Assembly: GCA_945901085.1 (NCBI GenBank)
Contig: CAMDJV010000033.1
Span: 1-38,307, forward strand
Length of the DNA stretch: 38,307 nucleotides
Source of the DNA: Rhodovarius crocodyli
GTDB lineage: Bacteria; Pseudomonadota; Alphaproteobacteria; Acetobacterales; Acetobacteraceae
Direction: 5' to 3'
Made by a program: the position numbers and the translations under genes
Shown: positions 1 to 7,860 of the stretch, one piece after another
Position numbering within the stretch: the first letter of the stretch is position 1
How the letters are laid out: the number at the start of each line of letters is the position of its first letter
Notes under the pieces: model-generated
Told to the model about the DNA's origin: nothing
Databases searched by the model: none
Seen by the model: only the letters and a program-made list of their open reading frames with translations

Positions 1-416
1 AGCATGGATAGCGAGACGGCCGATTCGGGCATCAACACGTGCATAGCCTCGCTCGCGCCCGTGTGCGTCGCCAGCATGGGTGCGCAATGCCCCCACACCT
101 TGGATCACGGTTGCAAGTCCGCCCAGGGTCGTCCGGACGTCGTCGGCTATCTGAGAGTGGAGGTCATTGCGCTCAGGAGCCAGGCCCAGCGGCCGCTTAA
201 CTGCATTGAATAAGCCCTGCACATCCTTCTTTGCAGGCAGAGGCTCCCCAAGTTCAATCAGGATCGAACGACAGACGCTCTCGATCGTCGAACAGGCAGC
301 CGTGATGGCATCCTCGGGATCAGCCTCGATGCTCGCGAGGGCGCGGTCCAGATCTCGCCTTACGGTGTCGAAACTGATCGTCCCTACGATCCCGGAAAGT
401 TGCTCAACAACTGGCG
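1..416 (-). pseudogene. Abortive-infection family protein, C-terminal fragment
   Basis: The minus strand is open from about position 416 to the left edge. It encodes a region resembling the Abi_C (abortive infection C-terminal) domain: a helical part with DPEDAITAACSTIESVC, then GLATVIQGVGALRTHAGDAHG and a basic tail. The GDAHGR block is the family hallmark as I remember it. Full proteins of this type usually have roughly 100 or more residues before this domain. Here recognisable homology stops near 416, just before a TctC fragment on the opposite strand begins, so the gene has probably lost its N-terminus at a rearrangement breakpoint. The 3' end lies outside the window. In Abi proteins this domain is linked to phage defence; whether this copy is functional cannot be told. 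Confidence 0.55.
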
Positions 417-428
417 TCGAATGGCCGG

Positions 429-691
429 ATAGGCGAGGCCGGGTTGCCCGGCTTGGAATTCCAGTCCTGGTATGGCGTCTGGCCCCCCAAGGGCACGCTT
501 GCTGCGATCAATGAGCGCGTCGACGCCCTGATGCAGGAGACAATGCGCGACCCCGTCACCGTCTCCAGCGCCTGACCAGCCAGGTGTTGGAGACGGTGAC
601 GGAAAGGATCACCGAGACGCGTCGCTTAATCGCCACCGAGATCAACCGCGCGACGGAATTGCTGCGCAGCGTAAACTGCCAGCCCGAGTAG
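429..691 (+). pseudogene. Bug/TctC receptor remnant (C-terminal third, frameshifted)
   Basis: Frame one from about 429 reads GEAGLPGLEFQSWYGVWPPKG and continues to a TGA at 573-575. This is the conserved EAGxPGxE...PxG segment of the tripartite tricarboxylate transporter receptor family. From about 581 a second frame reads ETRRLIATEINRATELLRS and ends CQPE at the TAG at 689-691, which is the usual receptor C-terminus (FxxxEIxRWxxVVRxANIxPE). The N-terminal two thirds and the signal peptide are absent. It abuts the truncated Abi-like fragment, so both look like debris of one rearrangement. No function is expected. Confidence 0.75.
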
Positions 692-700
692 CAGCGGCCC

Positions 701-2794
701 TCAATGCGGTGTCTGATCGCCCTCCAGGGCGATCAGAGCATCCAGCGCCTGGCCGCCCTTCGCCTGCACCAGGAAGGGATTCACCTCGACCCCGGTGACC
801 TCCTCCCAATGCGCGACGGCGAAGCGGCTGATGGCGCAGAGCGCCGCCACCAGCGCGGCGCGGTCCAGCGCGGCCGCCCCGCGCCAGCCCTCCAGCAGGC
901 GCGCGCCTCGGACACTGGCGACCAGCGCCTCGGCGCGCTCCAGCGTCAGCGGCGCGGAGGCGAAGGCGACGTCGTTGAACAGCTCCACCGAGGTGCCGCC
1001 CAGGCCGAACATCACCATCGGGCCAAACACAGGATCCCGTTGCACGCCGATGATGGTCTCCACACCGCCGGAGACCATGGGCGTGAGGAGAATACCCTCC
1101 AGCCGGGCTTGTGGCTTGTGCAAACGCGCACGCCGCATGAGTTCGGCAAAGCCCTCCGCCACCGCCTCCGCCGTGCCAAGGTTGAGCAGCACCCCACCCA
1201 CCTCCGTCTTGTGGGGAATATCCTGCGAGAGGATCTTCATGACGAGCGGATAGCCGAGCATAGCCGCCGCCTGCACCGCCTCCTCGGCCGTGGTGCAGAC
1301 GCGCTCGGGCAGCACCGGAACACCTGCTTCCGCCAGCAGGGCCTTCGCCGCAGCCTCATGGATCGGCCCGGTCAGGCGCGTCGCCGCGCGCGGCACCTCG
1401 GGCACTGCGGTGGCCGCGGCCTGCAAGCGCCGCAAATGCGCAGCCCCCGCCACGGCGCGCACAGCCCGCGTCGGATCCTCGAAGACTGGAATGCCGACCG
1501 CCTCCAGCTTCAGACGGATCTCATCCACATGCGTCATCACCGCGACGACGAGGCGATCCGGGAAGCCCTGGCGCAGCGCCGTCAGTGCCTGCTCCAGCGG
1601 CGGGAAGCGCGGCACGTTGCGGCCGAGATGCGCGAGGTAGAACAGCATCGAACCCAATTCGGCGCCCTGCATCATCGCCTGGCTGATGCTCTCGAAGATA
1701 TGCATGCGGCCGTTGAGCTGAGCCGTGGTGTCGATCGGGTTGCGCCCGCCCGCGACGGGCTGGATCTCCAGGATGCGCGCCATCACATCGGGCGACATGG
1801 GCGGCACCTTCAGCCCCGCATGGATCGCCGCATCGGCCATCAGCACGCCAAGCCCGCCCGAGACACTCAGAATGCCTACACCATCGGAGGGCGGCAGCGG
1901 CGCGATGGAGCAAATATAAGCGATGTCCAGCATCTCCTCGATGGAGGAGGCGCGCCAGGCGCCGCATTCGCGGAACACGGCATCGATGATGCGATCCTCA
2001 CCGGCGAGCGAGCCGGTGTGGGTGGTCGCCGCCGCAGCCCCTTCCTCCGTGCTGCCGACCTTCATGATAATCACCGGCTTGCGCGCGGCCGCCGCCTTCA
2101 GCAAAGCTTGCCGCAGCCCCGCACCATCCTTGCAGCCTTCAAGCGAGGCGCAGATGACGCGCGTGCCTGGATCATCGGCGAGGTAGTCGATGCAGGCCGC
2201 CACATCGAGATCGGCCTCATTGCCCGTCGCGATGGCGCGGCTGATGCCGATGCCGCGGAACCCCGCGACTGCGTAGATGTGCGAACCATAGGCGCCGCTC
2301 TGCGTGGCCACGCCGACATGGCCCGGCCCCGGCCGCGCTGTGGCGAGCAGGCTGGAGAAGGTGCCGAAAAACCCGTCCGGCGGGCTGATGCTACCCAGCG
2401 CATTGGGACCTGTGATGCGCATGCCACTCTCGCGCACGATCTCCATCAGCCGTGCCTGCATGGCGACGCCCTCACCGCCTTCCTCCGCGAAGCCGGAGGA
2501 CAGCACCTGTACATGCAGGATGCCCTTGGCGGCGCACTCCTTCAGCGCCTTCTCCACCAGCGGCGCCGGCAGCACGACCAGCGCGCTGTCAGGGACTTCG
2601 GGCAGGTCGAGGACGCTGGGCCAGGCCGGCAGCCCCTGAACTTCACGCGCCGTCACGTTGATCGGGTAGATGCGGCCCTGGAAGCCGAGTTCTTTGATAT
2701 GCCAAAGCGTTCGTCCGCCCAGTTTCTCGGCATCGGCCGACGCACCGATCACCGCGATCGAGGCGGGGCGGAACATTTTCTCCAGCGGGTGCAT
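701..2794 (-). CDS. Acyl-CoA/acetyl-CoA synthetase, ADP-forming type (fused subunits)
   Basis: A 697-residue protein with the NDP-forming acyl-CoA synthetase layout: CoA-binding Rossmann domain (about residues 6-130, with IAVIGAS), succinyl-CoA-ligase-like domains (about 150-450), then a C-terminal ATP-grasp domain (about 480-690). The probable phosphohistidine is His259 in TTHTGSLAGED. It interconverts an acyl-CoA and the free acid with ADP/ATP; the substrate cannot be read from sequence. The ATG at 2794 is preferred over one 60 bases upstream because GAGGAG precedes it and the upstream start would overlap the preceding dehydrogenase. It is the last gene of a four-gene minus-strand operon with an enoyl-CoA hydratase and two acyl-CoA dehydrogenases, so it may release or activate the acid handled there. 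Confidence 0.85.
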   Translation of the reverse strand: MHPLEKMFRPASIAVIGASADAEKLGGRTLWHIKELGFQGRIYPINVTAREVQGLPAWPSVLDLPEVPDSALVVLPAPLVEKALKECAAKGILHVQVLSSGFAEEGGEGVAMQARLMEIVRESGMRITGPNALGSISPPDGFFGTFSSLLATARPGPGHVGVATQSGAYGSHIYAVAGFRGIGISRAIATGNEADLDVAACIDYLADDPGTRVICASLEGCKDGAGLRQALLKAAAARKPVIIMKVGSTEEGAAAATTHTGSLAGEDRIIDAVFRECGAWRASSIEEMLDIAYICSIAPLPPSDGVGILSVSGGLGVLMADAAIHAGLKVPPMSPDVMARILEIQPVAGGRNPIDTTAQLNGRMHIFESISQAMMQGAELGSMLFYLAHLGRNVPRFPPLEQALTALRQGFPDRLVVAVMTHVDEIRLKLEAVGIPVFEDPTRAVRAVAGAAHLRRLQAAATAVPEVPRAATRLTGPIHEAAAKALLAEAGVPVLPERVCTTAEEAVQAAAMLGYPLVMKILSQDIPHKTEVGGVLLNLGTAEAVAEGFAELMRRARLHKPQARLEGILLTPMVSGGVETIIGVQRDPVFGPMVMFGLGGTSVELFNDVAFASAPLTLERAEALVASVRGARLLEGWRGAAALDRAALVAALCAISRFAVAHWEEVTGVEVNPFLVQAKGGQALDALIALEGDQTPH

Positions 2795-2804
2795 CACACT
2801 CTCC

Positions 2805-3878
2805 TCAGGCCGCATCGGCCAGCAGACGCGCGGCCTGGAAGACGCGGTTGCCATATTCGAAATCGGCCATCATCAGCCTCTTGCAGAGACGGATGGCCGG
2901 AAGCTCCTCCGTCATGCCCATGCCGCCATGGGCCTGGATGGCGGATTCCGCAACGGCGCGCCCGGCCTCGCCCAGGCGCAGCTTGGCGAAGGCGATGGCC
3001 TGCCAGGGCTCGCCCTCGCCCTGGGCAGCGGCGCGCAGGGCCCGTGCGGTGATGCCGCGCAGGCTCTCATACTCGACATACATGTCCGCCACGCGGTGCC
3101 GCAGCGCCTGATAGCTGGCGAGCGGCGCGCCGAACTGCACGCGGTTCAGCAGATACTGAATGGTCTGTTCCAGCAGCGCGCCCATGGCCGCCACGCATTC
3201 GATGCAGGTGAGCAGCGCACCAAGGTCACGCGCCGCCGCCGCGCGCTGCAGCACCGCCGGCCCGCGCGCGAGAACCCAGGAGGGGTTGATCGGTATGGCG
3301 GCAAAGCGGAAATCGGCGGCCATGCGGCCATCGATGCGCAGATAGCTGGCGCTCTCAATGCCGGGCGTGGTCACCGGCACCAAGAGCATCAGCGGCTCCG
3401 GTGCTTCCAGCACGATCAGCAGATGCGTGGGTGTGGGCGGCGTTTCGATGCCGACCACGGCGCCGTCCAGCGTGGCGCCGCCGCGCAGCGCACCGGCCGG
3501 GTCATCCTGCGCGGCGCCGGGCAGGATGACGGCCACCCGCATGGCGCCATGCGCCACATCGGCCAGGGCGGCCTGCCCCGCCAGCAGCGCGGGCACGACG
3601 CCGCAGGCCGAGGCGATTGGAAGGGCAAGCCCTGCCCGCCCCGCGCCGCCGGCCAGCGCTGCGAGTTCCCCGAGATCACCACCCGCGCCGCCAGCCTCCT
3701 CAGGGATCGCCGTCACGGTCCAGCCCAGCGCTGTGAGTTGCGCCCAGCGCTTCTCCAGGATCGCCGCCTGCGCCGCAGGATCGGCGATACCGGCCAATTC
3801 CTGCTCCACCTCGCGCGCAAAGCGATGGGCCATCTCATAGGTATCGCCGGAGACAATCGGCGTGGTCTGGAAACTCAT
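2805..3878 (-). CDS. Acyl-CoA dehydrogenase family protein, beta-type partner
   Basis: A 357-residue flavoprotein-family polypeptide. Near the C-terminus (residues 313-322) it has QAHGGMGM, the segment that in classical acyl-CoA dehydrogenases (QxxGGxG) contacts FAD of the neighbouring subunit. It lacks the following YEGTxxIQ block, and the usual N-terminal SEPxAGSD flavin loop is not recognisable. The upstream gene shows the opposite pattern, as in alpha2-beta2 acyl-CoA dehydrogenases of steroid and side-chain catabolism. The start at 3878 is 5 bases past the stop of the upstream gene; an ATG at 3983 would overlap it by 100 bases. It probably oxidises an acyl-CoA at the alpha-beta carbons together with its neighbour. 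Substrate unknown. Confidence 0.85.
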   Translation of the reverse strand: MSFQTTPIVSGDTYEMAHRFAREVEQELAGIADPAAQAAILEKRWAQLTALGWTVTAIPEEAGGAGGDLGELAALAGGAGRAGLALPIASACGVVPALLAGQAALADVAHGAMRVAVILPGAAQDDPAGALRGGATLDGAVVGIETPPTPTHLLIVLEAPEPLMLLVPVTTPGIESASYLRIDGRMAADFRFAAIPINPSWVLARGPAVLQRAAAARDLGALLTCIECVAAMGALLEQTIQYLLNRVQFGAPLASYQALRHRVADMYVEYESLRGITARALRAAAQGEGEPWQAIAFAKLRLGEAGRAVAESAIQAHGGMGMTEELPAIRLCKRLMMADFEYGNRVFQAARLLADAA

Positions 3879-3883
3879 GCCCG

Positions 3884-5065
3884 TCACATCCCGAATAATT
3901 GCTTGGCGATGACGTTCTTCTGCACCTCGCTGCTGCCGCCATAGATCGTGCGGACGCGGGCATACATGTAGTTCTGCACCCACTCGATGCCCGGCGCCTC
4001 GGCATTCGGCCCTTCGCCCTCGATGCGCCGGAAGCGGGGGGCAAGGCGCTCTCCGACAGCGTCCAATGCCACTTGGCTGATGGTCTGCATGGTGACGCTG
4101 GTGCTGAGCTTAATGACGGCGGGCAGCATGCCAAGCGCGCGCCCTTCGATCACCGCCTCCACCGATTCCCGGCCGAGTTCCGAAGCACCGAGCAATTCCG
4201 CCTCGGCCCGCAGCAGGCGATGCTGCAGCAATTCGCGCTCGGCGCGGCGCCCCTCGCCCTTGAGTTCCTGCGCCACCAGGGCACGCACGCGCTCCAGCGC
4301 CTTGTGGTGCGGCGCGATGTTCGCTCCGCCCAGGCGCTCGCGCTCCAGCAGGAATTTCCCGTAGGTCCAGCCCTGCCCCTCCGCGCCGATGCGGTTTGCG
4401 ACCGGCACGCGCACCTGGTCGAGGAAGACCTCATTCACATGGTGCCAGCCATCGATGGTGCGGATCGGCCGGATGGTGATGCCGGGCGAGTTGAGCGGGA
4501 TGAGAAGCAGGCTGATGCCTTGCTGCTTCTTTACCTCCTTCGAGGTGCGCACCAGCGTGTACATCCAGTCGGATTCATGGGCGTGGGAGGTCCAGGTCTT
4601 CTGGCCCTCGACCACATATTCATCGCCCTCCAGCCGCGCGGTTGTGCGCAATGAGGCGAGGTCGGAGCCCGCGCCGGGCTCCGAATAGCCCTGGCACCAC
4701 CAATCCTCACCATTGAGAATGCCCGGCAGGAAGCGGGCCTGCTGCTCGGGGGTGCCGAATTCGATGATGACGGGGCCCAGATGCCGCAGCCCGTGATGGT
4801 ATTGCGGCGGGCAGTCGCATTCGGCCATCACCTCATCGAAGATGACGCGCTGGCGCTGATCCCAGCCGGTGCCGCCGAATTCCCGCGGCCAGGAGGGTGC
4901 GCCCCAGCCATGCTCAAAGAGGATGCGCTGCCAGGGATACCACACCTTGCGCGACAGCTTGCGATAGGTCGCCACCACGGCGCGAATTTCGGGTGGGCAG
5001 CGTGTGAGCGCGAAATCGCGCACCTCCTCGCGAAAGGCCTCGTAGTTAATCGTGGCGGCGTCCAT
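3884..5065 (-). CDS. Acyl-CoA dehydrogenase, alpha-type partner
   Basis: A 393-residue acyl-CoA dehydrogenase with the N-terminal helical domain, a beta-barrel region carrying YSEPGAGSDLAS (127-138) and GQKTWTS (154-160), and a C-terminal helical bundle ending in IYGGSSEVQKN (374-384). The position of the catalytic Glu of medium-chain enzymes (Y-E-G-T) is Gly here, so the base would have to come from elsewhere, as in isovaleryl/long-chain types. The QxxGGxG motif is missing but present in the next gene, suggesting a heteromeric enzyme. The ATG at 5065 lies 3 bases after the enoyl-CoA hydratase stop, and AAGGGC precedes it. It belongs to the operon transcribed from about 5840. Confidence 0.9.
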   Translation of the reverse strand: MDAATINYEAFREEVRDFALTRCPPEIRAVVATYRKLSRKVWYPWQRILFEHGWGAPSWPREFGGTGWDQRQRVIFDEVMAECDCPPQYHHGLRHLGPVIIEFGTPEQQARFLPGILNGEDWWCQGYSEPGAGSDLASLRTTARLEGDEYVVEGQKTWTSHAHESDWMYTLVRTSKEVKKQQGISLLLIPLNSPGITIRPIRTIDGWHHVNEVFLDQVRVPVANRIGAEGQGWTYGKFLLERERLGGANIAPHHKALERVRALVAQELKGEGRRAERELLQHRLLRAEAELLGASELGRESVEAVIEGRALGMLPAVIKLSTSVTMQTISQVALDAVGERLAPRFRRIEGEGPNAEAPGIEWVQNYMYARVRTIYGGSSEVQKNVIAKQLFGM

Positions 5066-5068
5066 CGC

Positions 5069-5839
5069 TCAGCGGCCCTTGAAGTTGGGGGTCCGCTTTT
5101 CGAGCTGGGCTGCCCGCGCCTCCCTGGCGTCCTCGGTCTTGGACAACTCGTAGGTGAAGTTCTGCTCGAAGCGATAGGCGTCCTTCGGTGACATGAGTTC
5201 AACGAGGTTACAGCTGTTCTTGGCGTATTTGATGCCAAGCGGGCTCTTGGAGGCGATGCGTTCGGCCATCTTCATCGCGGCCGGCAGCAATTCCGCCTCG
5301 GGCCAGACGGAATCGATGACACCCTGCCGATACAACTCCGCCGCCGCAATGCGGTCCCCCGTGAACATCAGGCGCCGGGTCCAGGACTTGCCGAACAACT
5401 CGCGCAGCATCGCGGCCCCGCCGGCGAGCCCCACATCGATCTCGGGCATGCCGAAGACCGCATTCTCGGAGGCCATCATGATGTCGGAGGAGGCCATGAG
5501 GCCGAAGCCCGCGCCGAGTGCTGCGCCGTTCACCGCGCAGATAATGGGCTTGGTGCATTCCTTCATTGCATTGCCCGTCTCGCGGGTGATGCGGTTGTGA
5601 TGCCAGTACTGGCCGGGCACCTTCGGGTCCGGCCGCTGCTTGAGGTCGGCGCCGGCGCAGAAGATGCGCCCCTGTGCGGTCAGCACCACCACGCGGATAT
5701 CGTCACGATCGGTCGCGGCGTCGAAAATATCGATCAGCCGGTCCCGCATTTCGGCGTTGACGGCATTCACTGGCGGCCGGTTGAGCGTGGCAACGGCGAT
5801 ATAATTCGACACTTCGAGTGTCACAACATCGGATGACAT
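5069..5839 (-). CDS. Enoyl-CoA hydratase/isomerase family protein
   Basis: A 256-residue crotonase-fold protein. FCAGADLK (60-67) and NGAALGAGFGLMASSD (104-119) form the two oxyanion-hole regions. GMPEIDVGL carries Glu133, equivalent to catalytic Glu164 of rat enoyl-CoA hydratase, but the position of Glu144 is Gly113 (GFGLMAS in place of GxCELAM). It may therefore act as an isomerase, hydrolase or one-acid hydratase instead of a classical hydratase. The ATG at 5839 is chosen because homology starts there; the 37 codons upstream run through a palindromic operator-like site. It is the first gene of the acyl-CoA operon, and the palindrome at 5905-5920 sits in its promoter region. Confidence 0.9.
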   Translation of the reverse strand: MSSDVVTLEVSNYIAVATLNRPPVNAVNAEMRDRLIDIFDAATDRDDIRVVVLTAQGRIFCAGADLKQRPDPKVPGQYWHHNRITRETGNAMKECTKPIICAVNGAALGAGFGLMASSDIMMASENAVFGMPEIDVGLAGGAAMLRELFGKSWTRRLMFTGDRIAAAELYRQGVIDSVWPEAELLPAAMKMAERIASKSPLGIKYAKNSCNLVELMSPKDAYRFEQNFTYELSKTEDAREARAAQLEKRTPNFKGR

Positions 5840-5904
5840 GGGCTTCGTTTCCTCTCGCCATTTCCTGGCTTGCTGAAGGCAGAGCCGGTTCGTAGCAGAC
5901 CCGA

Positions 5905-5920
5905 CCAACCGATCGGTTGG
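5905..5920. promoter_or_regulatory. Putative TetR operator, copy 1
   Basis: A perfect 16-base palindrome, CCAACCGATCGGTTGG, lies 65 bases upstream of the enoyl-CoA hydratase start, between that operon and the tetR gene. The same ACCGATCGG core occurs twice between 7730 and 7805. Size and symmetry suit a TetR-family dimer, most simply the product of the tetR gene at 5969-6637. Confidence 0.65.
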
Positions 5921-5968
5921 GAGCTTAGGCGGCAGGATGAAGGGCAGCAAGGCTCTCCCGCCTTCGTC

Positions 5969-6637
5969 TCATTGGCGGAGATTGTGCGGTGGGATTGCGG
6001 GTGTTTCGGCCCGGATACCGGCGATGATCATGTCGCAGAAGCGATCAGCGATGGCGGCTGCGCAGAGCGCGCCCTCCGGCGTGTACCAGCGCGGCATCCA
6101 GTTGATGGAACCCAGGACGAAATGCCCCGCCAGCTTCACATCCAGCGGCCGCAGATCACCCGCATCCATGCCGGCCTGCAGAATGTCGCGCAGCAATTGC
6201 TCATAGCGGTCCCGCCACGCAATGCGCTCCTTGCGGGTGCGGATCTTGGGGTCGCTCCAGAAGACGGTGGAGGCGGCGATCCAGGCCCAGCGGAATTTTT
6301 CGAAGAATTTCGCGGTCTCGGTGAGGAAGCAGCGCAGGCGTTCCAGGGGCGGCGCGTCCGGCCGGTCATGCCGCAGCACATGCAGGCAGAGGGATTTAGT
6401 GGTTCCTATGGCGAGCGGCCGGAGGATGGAATCCTTGTCCGGGAAGTAGTGGTAGAGCGTGGCCTTGGAGACCCCGCATTCCAGCGCGATATCCCGCATC
6501 GAGACGCCGTCGAAGCCACGCTGGGCAAAGAGGCGGCACGCCACCTGGAAGATCTGCACGATGCGCCCGCTCAGTGGCTCGCCCGCGGCATCCAGTTCCA
6601 GCAGGTCGGCGATGTCATCCATGTCGCGCAGTCGCAT
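5969..6637 (-). CDS. TetR/AcrR family transcriptional regulator
   Basis: A 222-residue protein with an N-terminal TetR helix-turn-helix (about residues 28-75): FAQRGFDGVSMRDIA, then GVSKATLYHYFPDKDSI, where the recognition helix is SKATLYHYF. The C-terminal ligand domain is divergent but of normal length, with the look of the TetR_C_33/FadR-like set that often senses acyl-CoAs. I chose the ATG at 6637 because the longer frame overlaps the upstream receptor gene; no strong ribosome site separates it from the ATG at 6622. It follows the Bug receptor by 29 bases and is probably cotranscribed with it. Operator-like palindromes flank this pair on both sides, suggesting autoregulation plus control of the acyl-CoA operon. 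Confidence 0.85.
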   Translation of the reverse strand: MRLRDMDDIADLLELDAAGEPLSGRIVQIFQVACRLFAQRGFDGVSMRDIALECGVSKATLYHYFPDKDSILRPLAIGTTKSLCLHVLRHDRPDAPPLERLRCFLTETAKFFEKFRWAWIAASTVFWSDPKIRTRKERIAWRDRYEQLLRDILQAGMDAGDLRPLDVKLAGHFVLGSINWMPRWYTPEGALCAAAIADRFCDMIIAGIRAETPAIPPHNLRQ

Positions 6638-6666
6638 GCCATCCGGAGGATCGCAAGTCGCGGCGG

Positions 6667-7665
6667 CTAGCCCGGCTGGATATTGGCCCGGCGGATCACC
6701 GCACCCCATTTGGCGGATTCCGTGCGCAAGATGTCGCCCAGCTCCTCCGGCGTGCTGGATAAGGGCGGGCTGCTGCCAGCCTCGCGCATGCGCTCGGCCA
6801 GAACGGGCGAACCCAGGACCTTCACGAAAGCCTCATTCAGCCGGCGGATGATGGGCGCGGGCGTGCCGGAACGCACGCAGACATAGTTGACCACGCCCAC
6901 CTCGAAGCCGGGGATGGTCTCGGCGATGGTCGGCACCTGCGGAAGTTCAGGAAAGCGCTGCAGGCTCGTCACCGCGATGGGACGCAGATTGCCGGCCTGG
7001 ATCATCGGGATCATCACGCCATAGGTGTCGATGGAGATGTTGACCCGCCCCGCCGCCACATCCGCCACCGCCTGCGCCGTGCCGCGATAGGGCACATGCG
7101 TCATGCGGATGCCGGTCTCCATGGACAGCAACTCGCCCGAGAGATGGCTGCCCGCGCCGATCCCGGCACTGGCATAGGTCAATTCACCCGGGCGGGCACG
7201 GGCCAGCGCCAGCAGATCGGACATGGTCCGCACCGGCACGTCTTTGTGCACCGCCAGCAGATAGGCCCCGCGCGTCAGCAGGCTGACCGGCGCGAAATCG
7301 CGCTGCGCGTCATATGGCATATTCGCCATGAGGAAGGGGTTGGTGATCAGCGGCCCAGGCGTGCCGTAGAGCAGCGTGTAGCCATCCGCCGGTGCCTGCG
7401 CGACGGCTGCTGCGCCGATGGTGCCCCCGGCCCCGCCACGGTTCTCGATCACCACGCTCTGGCCCAGCTCGACCCCAAGCGGTTCGGCGACGAAGCGTGC
7501 CGTCGTGTCGGCGCCACCACCCGGCACGAACGGGACAATGAAGCGCAGGGAGCGCGCCGGGAAGGCCTGGGCGGCGGCATGGCCGCCCAGCAGCGCGGGC
7601 GCCGCGAGCCCCGCAAGGAATGCCATGCGGCGCGTGGGCGCAAGCCGGTCACGGGTTGCCTTCAT
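6667..7665 (-). CDS. Bug/TctC family periplasmic receptor
   Basis: A 332-residue tripartite tricarboxylate transporter receptor-type protein. Residues 1-33 are a signal peptide with a twin-arginine-like TRRMAFLAG and a cleavage region near GHAAAQA. The mature part shows family blocks: RFIVPFVPGGGADTTAR, DGYTLLYG, ELTYASAGIGAGSHLSGE, THVPYRGTAQA and the C-terminal RRANIQPG. It would bind a small organic acid in the periplasm. No TctA/TctB membrane genes are nearby. The ATG at 7665 follows GGAAGGATAAGGCC. It is paired with tetR (29 bases downstream), and its upstream region holds two operator-like palindromes, so it is probably induced with the acyl-CoA operon and may bind the precursor of its substrate. 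Confidence 0.92.
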   Translation of the reverse strand: MKATRDRLAPTRRMAFLAGLAAPALLGGHAAAQAFPARSLRFIVPFVPGGGADTTARFVAEPLGVELGQSVVIENRGGAGGTIGAAAVAQAPADGYTLLYGTPGPLITNPFLMANMPYDAQRDFAPVSLLTRGAYLLAVHKDVPVRTMSDLLALARARPGELTYASAGIGAGSHLSGELLSMETGIRMTHVPYRGTAQAVADVAAGRVNISIDTYGVMIPMIQAGNLRPIAVTSLQRFPELPQVPTIAETIPGFEVGVVNYVCVRSGTPAPIIRRLNEAFVKVLGSPVLAERMREAGSSPPLSSTPEELGDILRTESAKWGAVIRRANIQPG

Positions 7666-7729
7666 GGCCTTATCCTTCCCTGGGTTTCCTCGCACCGATG
7701 CTAGTCACGCCCTCGGCCGGCTGTCCAGA

Positions 7730-7745
7730 CCGACCGATCGGTCGG
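7730..7745. promoter_or_regulatory. Putative TetR operator, copy 2
   Basis: Perfect 16-base palindrome CCGACCGATCGGTCGG, in the 195-base divergent intergenic region between the Bug receptor (start 7665) and the family-5 binding protein (start 7861). It shares the 8-base core CCGATCGG and the alternating CCRACC/GGTYGG flanks with the site at 5905. Confidence 0.65.
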
Positions 7746-7787
7746 GCGCTTGCCGCGGCCTTGCCGGAGACCTAGGCTACCCTCATC

Positions 7788-7805
7788 GACCGATCGGTTG
7801 GTCGG
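7788..7805. promoter_or_regulatory. Putative TetR operator, copy 3
   Basis: GACCGATCGGTTGGTCGG, a third copy of the CCGATCGG-core element with one half extended (GGTTGGTCGG). It is centred about 58 bases from copy 2 and about 65 bases upstream of the start at 7861. The spacing could let one regulator act on both divergent genes. Confidence 0.6.
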
Positions 7806-7860
7806 TGTACGCAGTGAGCGGACGGGGCCGGCACAGGCACCGCCGCGGAGGAACACATCC

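Noticed and set aside
704-3052. Very long plus-strand open frame (782 codons) opposite the acyl-CoA synthetase
   Set aside because: Antisense shadow in GC-rich DNA: Arg/His/Gly-rich, no family resemblance, and it crosses the real operon boundary.
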